A stretch of DNA of 64,000 bases, taken from assembly GCF_022201045.2 (NCBI RefSeq), contig NC_068564.1:31773001-31837000 (forward strand), written 5' to 3'. How positions within the stretch are numbered: position 1 is the stretch's first letter; each line of letters begins with the position of its first letter. Below are positions 12,150 to 25,900 of this stretch, one piece after another. Position numbers and translations under genes: made by a program. A model generated the notes under the pieces. It was not told where the DNA came from and did not search any database. It saw nothing but the letters and a program-made list of their open reading frames with translations. Source of the stretch: Citrus sinensis (lineage: Eukaryota > Streptophyta > Magnoliopsida > Sapindales > Rutaceae).

Positions 12150-15100
12150 TTAGTAATCTCGTCTCCTGCTGCTACTGAGATCACTAACAAACTCTTCGTC
12201 ATTGTTTTCTAATTGTTCCAATAGTTCATTATACTGGGGATTATGAGCTGCAGCTAAACGCAAATACTTCTCAGCTTCAGCATTGCGACCAACATTACAT
12301 AAAGCACTGAAAACCCAAAAAAGCAAGATGCAAATCTTTTTTTTTTCAGTTCATAGCAATTAACATAAATTATATCAATGATATTGGAGACTGTGAGAAG
12401 ATTAATTATCGAGGGCGAAGTTGCAAATATTAAAAAAGTAATGTTAGCAACGTACCTTGCAAGCACTACTAATCCATCATAATAATGAGCTTTGGACTTT
12501 GGTTCCTCGGGCTCTTTCAAGTTTCCAATTCTTTCCAGATGTGCAATCCCTTCCTCCCATTTCTCCTGTGACATACAAAAGAAAGCAATTTGAGTTGACC
12601 CTGCTGAACCAACTCAAAAAAATTATGGGCAGCCTTTTGCAGGGTCCCAAAATTGAACTTGATCAGAAAATACTTCAGGATTTAATATGTTATCCTCTCT
12701 CTCTGATTTCGAAGTATTGATTAGAATCTAAAAGCATTAATGACTTTATACCTGCCGTATACAGGCAACACCTGACCACTGAGAAGCAACAATTAGAAGA
12801 TCAATAGCCTCAGGTTCTGTTGGATGGCCAGCAAGAAAAAGCTGATGAAATGTCAAAGAACAGATTATAGTTAACGACACAGCAAGAACCCAGGAACACT
12901 GATTTGATCATAAAAATTACTCGCAAAGATTAGCATAAATCAAAGTCCAGTAATAAAGGCATCTTAGTAATTTTTTGAAAAGATGATTCCAAAACAAGCA
13001 CCAATACAAGTTTAATTTAAACATTGCTGTTCAAATTTCAGTAAGGACAGGACGGTAGATCATGGATGAACAAGTTTTTCAGTGCTTCAAACCTATATAA
13101 ACTCTAAAGCATGTCAACATCTTGAGAAGTAACTAAATCAAACTTCAACTCAAACCTTGGAGATAGCACATTCTAAATATTCAACGGCTTCTTCTAGAAG
13201 CCCTTTCTGCAATTGAGTCTGCCCCATAAGAATTAATGCATTTATGTTATCAGGTTCTTTGTTGAGAGCGAGTCTGTAACCAAATGTTAATTATTTAGTA
13301 AAGCAATTGTACCTCAAGATATGGAGATTGCCTTACACTTTAACATATAAATAAAACCATAGAATGATGAAGGAAAAAAGATAGCAAGAAATGCAAATTA
13401 CTGTAACAAGGGAATTGGTCTTTCTTTATCCCCCTTTGACAAGAATTTGACTGAAAGCTGTCCAGATTCCAACAAAAAAGACGTAAGACAACGTTTAACA
13501 CATCCCTACCATTCAAATAATTGATAGGGTTCCTAGTTTTAGCTACTTACAGCAATAAGCTCTTTAGGTGTTAGGTTTTCAACAGAAATTTTCAGTTGCT
13601 TTGCTGGTGATTCCAAAGTTGTTTCCAGAGTATCAATTTCTTCAGGTTTTCTGGCTGCAGCTGGAACAACCTTGTCTGGTAACCCTAACATTGTGCGGCT
13701 AGCAGGATGTTTGAGGGCTAATTGCTGCAAAATTGATTGTAATTTGTGTTACAAAACAATCAAAATGAACTGAAATACAAAAGTTTGGTTTTTAATAGCT
13801 AAAATAATAGAATATTGCAAACCCAGCGAGATTGATAATGGCAGACTATAATACCAGATCCAAGACCGCAAGCCATATGGTTTCAAACAACTAATCACAT
13901 GCCCAAAGGATAGTCAGTTGGTTTAACCTATTGCCATGGAAGCAAGAGGACAAGCAGCAAGAGGCCAAGAGTTTAATTCCTAGTTCTAGGGGATTCGCTT
14001 ATTTTGGGGTGGGTTTCATTGTAAATAGTAAAAGAGAAGAAAAGTTAACCATGGGTTTCTGGCAAAAAGAATGACTGGATGGACTTCCAATATAAAAGCG
14101 AGATTATTGTACATGCTTGCCTAGTAACTGATTCAACAATTGAATCAAATGGCTCTCTTAAGTTAATGGTCAAATTATGGCAAAACCTAAAAAATAAATC
14201 AATCACTCTGAAACTTATAAGGGTCATTTTGGCATTTATCATAAAATTCGAGCAAATGAAGACTAGACATTTTCGAGTGAACTTTTCCTGTCTTTCACAG
14301 TTGGGAAAGTAGCAGGTCCTACATATCATCTAAAGGAAACAAATTTGACCCGATAATACCTTCATAAATCTTACACAACAACAAATTCTTTCCAGAAACA
14401 TGAATTGCAGTAATTACCTGGACGATGCTGAATGAGCTATTGGTAACCCAATAAACCAGACTTCCCTGCAATCAAGACAGAAAATTGGTGATTATTGCCC
14501 AGGCACTGGGTCAGGCAAACTTAGGTGTCAAATAATTACTCTCAGCTGAAGAAAATAAAAAGAAGCAATAGGAAAAGTATTCAAAATGAACTTAATTGTA
14601 GTACTGTTACAATGTAATTAAACCTATGTTGATATATGATGTATCAATATTTGCCCACTTGCTTATCTAAACCATTTATATTGAATAACTTCTGCAAAAT
14701 TTTAAGTGTGAAAAAACCAATTAGGTTTGTCTCTAATTTTAAGTATGCACTTAAATTGCTCCATTAGTTTACCGGGCAACTAAGTTTTTGAAGCTGTGCC
14801 TTCCACACTTCATAGGTCTCTGAGTTCAATTTCTTATAATAATGAAAATCAAAAGAAACATGAAACTTCTTGTTGTAATTTAGCTACTCACAATCTAATG
14901 GAATTGCATGACTGCCATCCAAGAAAAGAGTGCATTTACATGGGCCTAGTTACCCCATATCACGATTTTAGAAGATCACGAACTATTACATTTGATAGTA
15001 ACAAAGTGAAAATTGTAGTTCAGGACAAGGTAGTTACATTTCCTGGAGTTATAGAAATTTTATGGAAGCATGGGAGTCTTGGTAGTAAATCTCACAAAAA

Positions 15101-18100
15101 AAGAAGCTGTATGAGCTTGTCCTGCACACATCTGAAAGGTACAATAGTCGATGGGACTTATTATACAGATGAGCAGTAAGCAGCTGCATCATTTCCATAA
15201 TTTCTTTTACTTCATAGATGAAGATTTCAGAAGAGACTCAACATACGACTTACGCATACAAAGAAAATTTTCAAATCATTTAATTCACTATACAAAGAGT
15301 TCTAAAAGTGAAAGCTCAAGGAAATGTAGTATCAAGTGGCACAATTTAAAAAGAAACATGAGTGAAACAAGAAGTTACCTGAGGAATATAATAGCCCAAA
15401 AAAAATAGAGGCAGCGTCATTAGATTTAAATACGACTTGTAATACTGCAATAAAACAATTCCGTAACTCGCATTAAGCAAAATGCTATCCAAAAGTTCTG
15501 CCGGAGATTATTGAACTTAAAACAAGGACGGCCAAAAAAATGAATTGTACTAATTATAAAGCATAATGGAAAACTTTAAACATAAATACCCTCAACTTAC
15601 TTTAGCCAATAAGCCAAGCAGACCATTTTCTTTTCCAAGAGAAGATGCCCCAAAAGAAAGCTGATAACATAGTAATAAAGAATCAGCATACTCCCTCATA
15701 ATAAGCTCAGCAATACTTTGTTAAAATAAGCAATATAGTTCATGATGTCCAAAGAACTATTTCAAGTCATGGAGAAGAAGATATAGATGCCAGGCATACC
15801 TATTTCTCATGCAACAGAAACAACCTTCTTTGGTGAAAGAAATGCAGTACGGAAAACACACACAAATATTGCAGTATCACATATGTAATGCTATGACTTG
15901 TCAAAGATAATGCTAATATATTTATATCCAAAGTGACCAACACAGTGAACAAGTAAACCTATTCTTAGCCACAAGCAGTCTAAGCATACAAATAACTTCA
16001 GGCAGCAATTTGTTTTATTCATTCCACTGACATAGCAGCCAGATAATGAAGCATGCAACAATAGTATTGTCGCTATTATTTTAAAGATAATAACAACATA
16101 AGATAACTCATAAATTGGTAGAACATGAAAGGTGAGAGATATTTTCCAATGTTTCAAGAAACAAAAAAAGGAATTTTTAAAAGAAAACTTTGCTTGTTCG
16201 GGGTTGCTTAGATTAAGCTGAACTGAGATGCTCTCTTAATCCAGCTCCAAAACGTGTTAAGAAGGACACTGGAAGTAAATATGTAAGAATCAGGTTATCA
16301 AACAATTAAAAAAATTAATACCTTAGAAAAGTTGCCCAATGGTTGCATTGAAATATCTGATTATGAGAGACAAAATATTTATAGCTAATAACATGGAATA
16401 TATGCTTTTAGTTAAGCATGCAGGCGTATGCACAAATTCTAATCACATGCCAAAACAAAATTACTATTACTTGGCAACAGTGTGGCAGCACCTTAACTGT
16501 TCATATTCACTCTGACGTAATGGGACAAAGATTGCAACAATTTGGTAGCTACCATTACAAAGATTGCAAGAATATGGTAGCTACCATAGGAGATTTCACC
16601 AATGACCTATTTCTCTTGATGATGCCAAGCAATTCATTCATTTTTGAATAAATAAAAATCACCTTTACATGTCAAAAGCTAAAGAAGCATGAGCAAGTAA
16701 TTAATACATCAGGCACCACATAACCAAATTTTATTTTACACGAAAGCATCCACAACAATAAACCATGTTGTGCACTAGAATGCTAATTTGTTTGAAACTG
16801 TTCATCGACCAATATACAAGAAATCATTATTTATCTCTACCAACATACAAAATTTGATTGAAGAAATGAAGAGAAAAGAATTACAAAAGTGAACCCTAGA
16901 TCTGCAAACCTAAAACCTTCCCTACTGTACAGAAACCAAAAATCTGTACAAATGTATTTATATAAAGTATACCCAAAAACATGAGGAACAAAGAAATGAA
17001 AAACTCAAACAATCACAATTAACCCAGGACCATATTTCAATCAAGCTGGATGAAAAAGAATGATGAATCTTGAAAATACTTAGAAAGGAGAAACATAATA
17101 ATAGATTGCCTCATTTAAAAGTTTTTAATCATGGGATATGGATACAAATACCTGAACATTAGTGTAGTGCAGACCGGCCATCAACACTGGAAAGATGGAG
17201 CCTAAAACACCATGAGGATATTCGGTCAAATTTTGGAACCACCAAATCCCACCCTGTTAAAAATTCCAGAGAAAAAATCAACATGCACTATACTACTTTA
17301 GTAAGATAAACATCATATTCAACAAATATATTCAACGCCTACAGGGGTAAAGATAAACAAAACATAATGAGTTCCTCCATTGTCAAGAACATTGAAAATA
17401 GTTTACAGAGGGAGATTCTTGTCACCAAATTACAATTTGTAAATTGTTTCCATTCAACATAAACTGATAAGATGAGATTCAACAATACTTAAACAAACAA
17501 TATGTATAGTCATATGTCTTCATCATCAATATTTACCATCAATACGCGATAAGCTGTCAGATGCACTATCAAAACTAAACTATGACCCAACACATAAAAA
17601 TTCATTTTGATTTAAAACTCAAGCAACATCAGCATTACGACACTTCAACTATGTTAATCTATGAGAAGATACTGATGATGATAAATGTTATCATTAATAC
17701 TGATATCTTATTATCTAAAAATAAATATTTAAGTGTGTCAGTTCCTTACACAATCAAACCCTGGATGACCATCCAATGACATTCTCCGAATGCTGGTCAC
17801 TCCTACGAGAAAGCATGGGACCTGTAGGTAAATATTAATCTATGAGAAAACTCTGGCAAGATAATTGCGTGTTAAAAAGCATTCCAATCAACTATAAACT
17901 ACTCTACTATCTTTTTTTAATTCTCTTTTTAATTTTTCTTATAAGAAAGGTCGTTTTTTAATCCTCTTTTTAATTTTGCTTATAAAAGAGGGAGTATAAA
18001 TACACTAAATGAAAATAACTTACAGAAAGGCGAACAAGCTGTCCACAAAAGCAAAAATAGGGCAATGCAATTATATAGATCAAGACAACTCAAAAGAATT

Positions 18101-20074
18101 TAAAAAAAAAAATGTGGCCACACAGTATATAATAAGAGTCCTAGATATGAAAAACACAGAAACACATTCTCCCTCATAACAAAGATCAGAAAGTAAATAA
18201 ACAAAAATACTAACATCAAAATCGTAAAGACAAGTTTTGTTGAATTTTCTTCTCTTCCAAATTATACCCACAATTTATGAATCTAACATGACAAGTATTG
18301 CATTTATCCCGTAGTATACATTAATTCTCTTTAATCTAGGAAACCAACAAGGTTCCAAGAGCAGTTTAAATCTTAACTGAGGCTAGTAATAATGAATGAA
18401 CATCGGAATGATTATAGCTCTGGTAATGGAGGATGAACCATCCATCCTATATTCAATATAGTCTAATAATTATTTAGCTAAAGAAGAGTTCTGGCAAACC
18501 AAAAACTTCTGCATGTGACAAACTTCAATCCAGCAGAATAGTCATAAGCAGGACAGACCACTCCGTTAATACCAGATCTAATACATATGCATATTTGATT
18601 AAAATTAGTACACTGGGGCTTTAATCAATTGGGGTTGGACTATTAAGACATTGGGAGCTTTTCAGCTTAGAAAATATAGACTTCTTCCTACATCTCTGTG
18701 TTGAAGGAAAAGTTAAGAAACAAAAAGTATATAGAAGTATCACCTGGATGGCAAAGGATGCAATGAACCATAGCAATGAGGGGCAACCAGCTGCTCTTTT
18801 TTCCCTCCGAAAAAGTGATATTTGGTCAACAAACCTCTTTTCTGACAGAGGTGGAGGAAATGGAGGCGGCACTAAGAGAAACGAAATTCAGATAAAAAAA
18901 ATTAATTCCAAATTCAATATCTCAACTGCACTAAACAAGAAAGGAAAGAAAAAAGTTCCCTGCAGGAATTTTATGAGAATGATTAAGTATCTTATTATTG
19001 GACAAAAGGATCATGAAAGTCCCTTATGTTCATAATGAAATGTGATAGCCTTACTGTGGATAGCTGGTTCACCCATTTGTACCATTGTTATTATTATTTT
19101 TTTCTTATCAAGATGCTTTAAGCCTTGTTTGTTCTTATTCAAAACTTGACATTCAAGCTAGCTTAACATGTCATATAACAAGGTTCTGACAATTGAGAGA
19201 GACAATGAAAAGGACAAAATGCAGATTCCATCACAAGTGACGGTAACTGTTGCTCCAATCACATACAACTTTCACTAAACAGCATATTAAGACAAAAGTG
19301 GCCATGAAGGATAATAAATAACAATAACAAGAGGCACCAGGGGGAACTTAAGCGAAACAAGATTTTCTAACTCTATACATGAGGCTAAGTAATAAAAGAA
19401 ACAAATAGGAGCTATTTTCAAGTGTTAACAAAAAAGTAGAAAACCTAAGGAAAAGAAAGACTCACATCTAGGCAATAACTCTGCAATCCTTTGTATCTTC
19501 TTAAGTTGCAAAACAATCAGAGGAAGCAGCGCAATTCTGAGCGCTACGGTTGACGAAACTATAATTGTCCACCTGAAAGATCATTACAAATCAATTATTA
19601 ATTAAGAGTCTCTTTGGATTGGCGCCATCAAATCACCTTTTAACTATCCACATGAATGTTCAAAATTCTGCCACGTGGCTTAAAGAGGAGAAGAGAGAAA
19701 GAGCATTACCAAGGGAAGCCAGTGAAATCATGGTAAGTATCAAGGAACGAAATAAGCGCACGAACAGGAAGACTCGACTCTTCACCGGCGATACTTTCAA
19801 TCACTCTCTCACTCAAATTGACAGTCTCGACAGGTATCGGTACTTCTGAGTAGCGGTCGCCGACGCCGTCTCCGCCGACGCTTGAGTCGTCAGCTGAACC
19901 TGAGTGATAGAGATGAACGTGCGGTCGGAAATAGAAAGCACGTTGAGGTGTTTGTGTTTGTGTTAGTGTTGGTATTGGCGCGTTGAACAGGTGACAGAGC
20001 GGCGCGCGTGACAGAGGATGAGAGTAGTAGCTACAGCGGCGGAGTTGCAAGAGTAAGAGCTTCGCGGTTGCCAT
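12150..20074 (-). CDS. OXA2: OXA2-type mitochondrial insertase (YidC/Oxa1/Alb3 family) with C-terminal TPR region
   Basis: Fourteen exons: 20074-19710, 19572-19466, 18871-18744, 17821-17750, 17253-17152, 15660-15601, 15444-15379, 14465-14418, 13724-13551, 13457-13402, 13273-13156, 12841-12752, 12565-12456 and 12306-12150. They total 1653 nt, or 550 residues, with all phases consistent. The N terminus is Arg/Ser/Leu-rich without acids, like a mitochondrial presequence. The Oxa1 membrane domain spans about residues 120-325, with hydrophobic segments such as TIIVSSTVALRIALLPLIVL, SLLWFIASFAIQVPCFLVGV and YWVTNSSFSIVQQLALKHP. Residues about 375-535 are helical TPR-like repeats (for example PDNINALILMGQTQLQKGLL). 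Plants have this Oxa1-TPR form (OXA2a/OXA2b, also annotated ALBINO3-like 2); OXA2b acts in inserting Cox2 of complex IV. The largest intron is 15661-17151. Confidence 0.94.
13895..14010 (+). mobile_element. Possible tRNA-derived SINE inside an OXA2 intron
   Basis: Within the intron between the 14418 and 13724 exons, the plus strand reads GGATAGTCAGTTGGTTTAAC (A-box-like), followed about 50 bases later by GAGTTTAATTCCTAG (B-box-like, compare GGTTCGAATCC). Spacing and order fit a decayed tRNA-type pol III promoter as in plant SINEs. The ends and a target duplication were not found. Confidence 0.35.
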
Positions 20075-20170
20075 TAACGGTAAAGGGGTTTAGGAAATTT
20101 TTCACTTTTTTTTTTGTGATTTAAAAGGCGGGTCCGATTGGGACGTTGGATTTGGATTCCAATTTTTTAA

Positions 20171-20179
20171 TTAGGGTTT
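20171..20179 (-). promoter_or_regulatory. Telo-box upstream of OXA2
   Basis: The minus strand reads AAACCCTAA about 100 bases upstream of the OXA2 start codon. This motif is common near the start sites of plant translation and housekeeping genes. Confidence 0.45.
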
Positions 20180-21400
20180 AAGAAAGTAATTGTAATGATT
20201 AATGAATTCACAATATTTCTAAAAAATATAAATTAATAAAATTTTTATACAATTAATTAATTAATTAAATCTTTTTATTAATATTTAAAAGCTTCTTTAA
20301 TTATATTTTATCAAAAATTTTAATAGAAGTTTTATTTATTAATTTATTATTATAAAATAACCAAATTATCTAATAAACATGAGTTATTATATTTAATAGT
20401 TTAGGTGTTTAATTATGTGACTTATAATCTAATATTTTTAAATAAAATTTAATTACTATTTGCATTATCCTTATGTATAAATTTCATAAATTTGACAGCT
20501 TAATAATTTACACGAGTATTGAATTATAAAGGCACTATATTAGTTTAACTAAAATTCAATATAATATTAAAAATAATGAATTCAGTATAAAATTATAAAA
20601 ATGTTGAAATTAAAGTAAATATTTGTTAGTTTAAATGATTGGAAGGTCATGTAGATTCAGTGAGGACAATATCTAGGAAAAGATTATGTAGATTCAATTA
20701 GAGCAATATATATAATAAAAACATTAACAGACATATAAATGACTAAAGTTTGAAATTGATTGACATGGAATAAGTGCACTAGAGTTTAAATAGTTTTATT
20801 AGTTAAATCACTTTAGCCTAGATGTTTTAACTAAAGTTTGAACATTAATACTGAAAGTACCCACAATAAATTATATAGTTAACAGTTTCCAGTTAATTTA
20901 TTTTTAATTAGACTTCAATTAATTGTCTCCTGATCTCGCCTGATCTCGTTGAAATTTAAAGAGATACGTTTAATTTGAGGTTTAATAAAATAGAATGCAT
21001 ACTTAGTAAAAAGAAAACTAAAAAATATATTAAACGAGCGAAAATTCATTAAAAATTCAACTCTAGTAATACCCAATAAAAAAGATCTTACACACTGCCT
21101 AAGTTATTGATTATAACAGAAAACAAACTCTCTATTTTAGATCAATTTTACGATTGTTGCATGTTATAGTGACTGGCTAGTAGTAATTTTTTTTAATCAT
21201 TGATCAATAGTTATCATCCGATAATCGTAAAATAGAGTGCCCGACTGTCCTCTTCAATTTTTGTGGGAAGAGTTTAGCTTTATTTATTTAACAATATATT
21301 TATAAAAAAAAAAAACTAACTTCTTTAAATAATAAATGAACCAAATAAAAGAAGGGTTTCTCATTGGTTTGGCATCTTATTTACGTTGGTTAATTGCACT
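20180..21400. other. Divergent intergenic promoter region, AT-rich
   Basis: Spacer of about 1.2 kb between OXA2 (-) and the PHD gene (+), which are transcribed away from each other. It is very AT-rich with short ATTA repeats near 20255-20270. No coding sequence or bounded transposon was recognised. Confidence 0.55.
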
Positions 21401-22942
21401 CTCCTGCTTGGCGAAAAGGGAAGGCCAAAGAGGGTTTCTAATTTACTCTTGAGGGGATTGGGTAAGTTTTCTGGGTTTCCCATTTTTTAAGTTTCATGTT
21501 ATTTTATTTATTTACTTCTTTAATTTCATACACAAACATCAAGAATCACAATAGTTATTACCTTACTTTTGTTTACAGATTAATTGTACAATCTTTAGAC
21601 GTTAGAAATTGTTGGTTATTTTAAAGTTCAGCCTGTTATTTTGCCATATCATAGAAATTAACTACTAAATTTAGAACAAGGATGAAGATTTGATCGTAAT
21701 TTCTGGTTCTTGGTGCTCTCAGATTTTGTATAATGCAGAGAAATAGAAGATAGGGTAGGTGGTCCTTCTTCTTTTTGCCAGTGATGATTAGTTTTTCACC
21801 TTTTTCCAATTTTCATTAATGTCTCTTTGTTTTCGTTCTTTAGTTATTATGCATATATATTTGTTATCCTTTTTGTCAGCATTGTGGTAACATTGATTCT
21901 GTTGTCAGTGCTAGATATCTAGGTTTCCCTGATTTTAATCTAGTAGTTAATTTCAGAAAATCAGTATTAAGCACTGGGACGATATGGAATTTCATTATTA
22001 TAGTCGAAAAAGAGTTCAATAATGTAAGCTCGGGTTGTGGTAAAATCTGCTGATATTAGTTTGTTTTCATCATGCGAATCGTGAGAAACACTATAGTTTG
22101 CTCATGTGCAAATGGGTAATAGAGAATATTGCTAATTTGTTTCTTCCTCATCATATAGCTTTAAAATTGTTAAAGAACCTTTTTTAAGCAGCAAAGTTAT
22201 ATTGGGTAATTCTGCAATCTTGTGTCCCATAAAGCTTAGAGAATTTTTGTGCACTTGAGGGTGGTAAAAAGGGGACTGTGATGTTTTGGCATTTTTTAGA
22301 AATGAGTATTTGCTATGAAGATAGGGAGAAGGATGATGAATTTTTGCTCATTTTCTTGCTTCCCTTGGGGTGTTGGTCTCTGCTGAGTTCAAATATTCCA
22401 ATCTTTTGGGTATTTAATGCTGTCTTCATTCTCTTTTCATGGACTACTGGTCCATCTGTCCTGTCCAAAACTATGGAACTCATCTGAAATGTCAATTTTC
22501 TTGATCAGATCAAGAACTCTGGCAATAGGGTAAATAGGTTAACTATTTAGAAATGACCCATGTTTTGTATCTCTCTTTCTCTTGAATAAAATTTCTTGTA
22601 TATTTCTCACATTGATGACCCTTTTTGGTGTGAGAATGATGAATATTATGCCGTAAGTACAAACCGCGTTGCCTTCTCATTTTCAAGAACTACTGAACTT
22701 ATTTTGATGTGTACTATTCAACATGCAGATTTGTCATAACCTACTGACTTCTCTGTTTTGTTCTTTTTCCTTTTTCTTTTTTCCTCCTTCGACAATTATG
22801 AAGAGAAAAGGAAGTATGCCCTTGGGAAGTTCTTTATTGTGGATTTGAATTTATATTTGAAACACAAAGAGATATTTGTGGCCTCATTTTGGAGTTCGAA
22901 GCTTCATACTCGAAGTTGTTCGTAGAGTTGTCTCAGGTGAAA

Positions 22943-25900
22943 ATGCGGATACAGATTTTTTTGCCTAGTTCAATTGAAGCTGCTATATTTCATGTATCTG
23001 ACCATGGACAACAAAATTCTTTATGTGATTGGTTGCCTGCTTCTGAAACATGGCAGATGTGTCCCAAATACGATGGGAAAACTGGATCCTCTGAGCAGAA
23101 TGCTGATACTTTATGCCCCTTAAATTTTGATAGAAATTCCCAGCATTCAACTGTCAGCACAATGTCTGGAAGTACTGCACCTACCCTCGTATACCAGCGA
23201 CGGAAGTTACGAGGGAACTCTGTTCCCATTTTTTCTACACAGGACCCTGTGAACACAAAGAGAAGTGATGATTGTCTTTCAGTTGTTAGCTTTGATGCTG
23301 TTTCAGTGCCAATGGAAGAGCAGCATGCAGTTTCTCTAGCTGAGGTTGGAACTGAAGCTGTTGGAACTCCTATTTTGCCTCCCATTATAAGTCAAAGTGA
23401 GCCCCGTCTTTTAAGGTCAGATTCAGTTCAGGAACAAGTTGTTTCTGACAAACTATCCAAAAATATCAGGCACAAAATGGTAGAGATTGACAGTATAAAT
23501 GACAGTTGCTCATCATCAAAGTCGAATATGGAACTTCTTTCAGCTTCCAAGAAGACTGAAGTGGATGAAACTGGGGAGTGCTCCTCCTCTAGTGCAGTGA
23601 TGTTAGAGACCACGGGCAAAGATTTGTCAGCGAAGGATCTTTGCATTTCGATACTGAGAAACGAGGGGATGCTTGAAAGATTTTGGCCTACCCAGATTCG
23701 TTCTTCTGCAAACGATGTGGATAGTGGCACTGGTTGCAGTGGTATTTGTTCCCGATCATGCAAAATCTGTGGTCGTTCAGAAACTGCATTAAAATTATTA
23801 CTATGCGATGATTGTGAAGAAGCATTTCATGTAACTTGCTATACTCCCCGTATCAAAATAGTTCCAAGTGATGAATGGTTTTGTCATTTGTGCTTGAAAA
23901 AGAAGCATAAAACTTTGAAGGCGACAGCTAGAAAATCACCAAATATTATCAGTGAAAAGGGAAGAGGTAGAAATGCTTCAGCAAAAGGTGAGCCAAGTCC
24001 TATAGAATTGATGCTGACGTCCACAGTACCATATACAACTAGCGTTCGAGTTGGCAAAGGTTTTCAAGCAGACATTCCAGATTGGTTAGCTCCAACTAAC
24101 AAGTATGTTTCATTTGAAACCTCACTTTCTGGACTTTTGGAAGCGGATTGATTCATTGGATTTATCACTCCATTAACTCTTTTAAACATTTTTCCAAAAT
24201 ATATATTTGCTGCATGTGTCATGCAAAAAGGTTTAACGAAATTGGTGTGAATACAATTTCTTTTGGTCTGATTGTCCTTTGCCCTTTTACAGTTATTGCT
24301 CGTCATTTTGTTATTGTACCAGGTGACTAGAAGGAAATTGTTTGTGATAGACAAACATAATGTCTTAAACAAGGCAAGTAAAATTTGATTTTTACTTATA
24401 GGAACTTTTTCAAAAAGGATATTGATATGTAATACAAACTATAGTGAAGTAGAGGGTATTTGTAGATAAAAAGGTATAAGCAAAATATAACTGATGTGAA
24501 AGAGTGCTGGATAAATGGGCACTCTGTCTTGTTTCCTTGTTATATATGGTTTTTGCATCTTGTTCTCGGAAAAGTATTCCTCATCACTGCGTATATGTTT
24601 TCCTTGCGAATTGGTGCATTAACTGGATTGTGATGATTGATTTATGGGTTTTTTATAACTGACTCATTGCTTACTTTGTTGTTTGTGACATATTCCTGTT
24701 TTCATTTTGGAGCAGTGATGGATATGCTTTGGGTGAACCATTGGAATTGGATACATCAGAATGTCCTAGTTTGCACGTAAGGCTTTGCATCTTATATCAT
24801 ACGTGGTATTTCCATTTGCCATTTGGCTGTACAGTTGCAGTAATATTGGGTTGTCTTTTCTCTTTTGCCAGGATTTGAATTCCTACAACCTTTCTAATCT
24901 CAGCTCTATAGGAAACTGGCTTCAATGTAAACAAGTCTTAGAAGGTACAGGTGATGGTGTTGACGGAACTAGCTGTGGGAAGTGGCGCAGGTAAACCCAA
25001 AATGATATTGGTTTTATTGCTTTTTGGTTCTTATTCTTCAATGGGAATGTGTGTGTTATTATTTAGCCTAATGTGAGCAGGATTTGAACCAAAGACCTTT
25101 TGTGCAGTATAATTAAATGGAGATATTTGATTGGAAAGATTTCATGTTCTTATTCTTCTATTTGTTTGTCCTTTGTTATTGAGTAGACAGTATTTCGTTG
25201 AAGCTTTCATGAGTATTATGCTCTGTATTTCCTTGGTGTTTTTCTTTATATTTGTTAATTTATTTTCTAAAATTGATTGTTTAGATATGCTGATAAAATC
25301 TCTTGTTAGTAATGCTTAAGTTGGTCTAATATCTAGTACTTTTTTAATCACACAGGGCTCCACTTTTTGAAGTTCAAACTGATGACTGGGAGTGCTTCTG
25401 TGCTGTCCAATGGGATCCAACTCATGCTGACTGTGCTGTACCTCAGGTATGTATATCATTCACATCCTCTTCAATAATTTTATAAAATTGATTATCTTTA
25501 CTGTATATTTTTCAATAATAGAAGCAAAAATATGTTTTTTTTCCCCTTTTTTCCGTGATGTTAGACAGTTTGATTGGGGTATAGTTTGGGGACAACAGTT
25601 GAATTTGTTTGATTCTTTGCATCGAGTATAACCAATTGATGATGGGAAGGGAAAGGGGCAATGGCAAATTGATGATCGGAAGGATGAGGGACACTGGAAA
25701 ATTACTATAAAATTATCTCTAAGAAGCTTTGCAAATTAAACTAAATTTTAATTCATCTGCTTGATGTTTACTTGTTAGTTATTATCACTTGGTGTGTTTG
25801 TTTAAGCATGTTTATTTTTTTATAAATTACTTCTCCACATTTGTCCCATATCTTGGTTCTTATATTTTCCTCAGGAACTAGAAACGGACGAAGTTTCAAA

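Noticed and set aside
14796-15408. Overlapping open frames of 127 and 85 codons on the plus strand
   Set aside because: They lie opposite OXA2 introns and exons and show no family features; they appear by chance in AT-rich DNA.
22313-22495. Short frames on both strands upstream of the PHD gene
   Set aside because: No conservation signal and they fall within the likely leader intron.
25075-25110. GGATTTGAACC-like word resembling a tRNA B box on the minus strand
   Set aside because: No A box at the right distance and no cloverleaf; it lies in an intron of the PHD gene.
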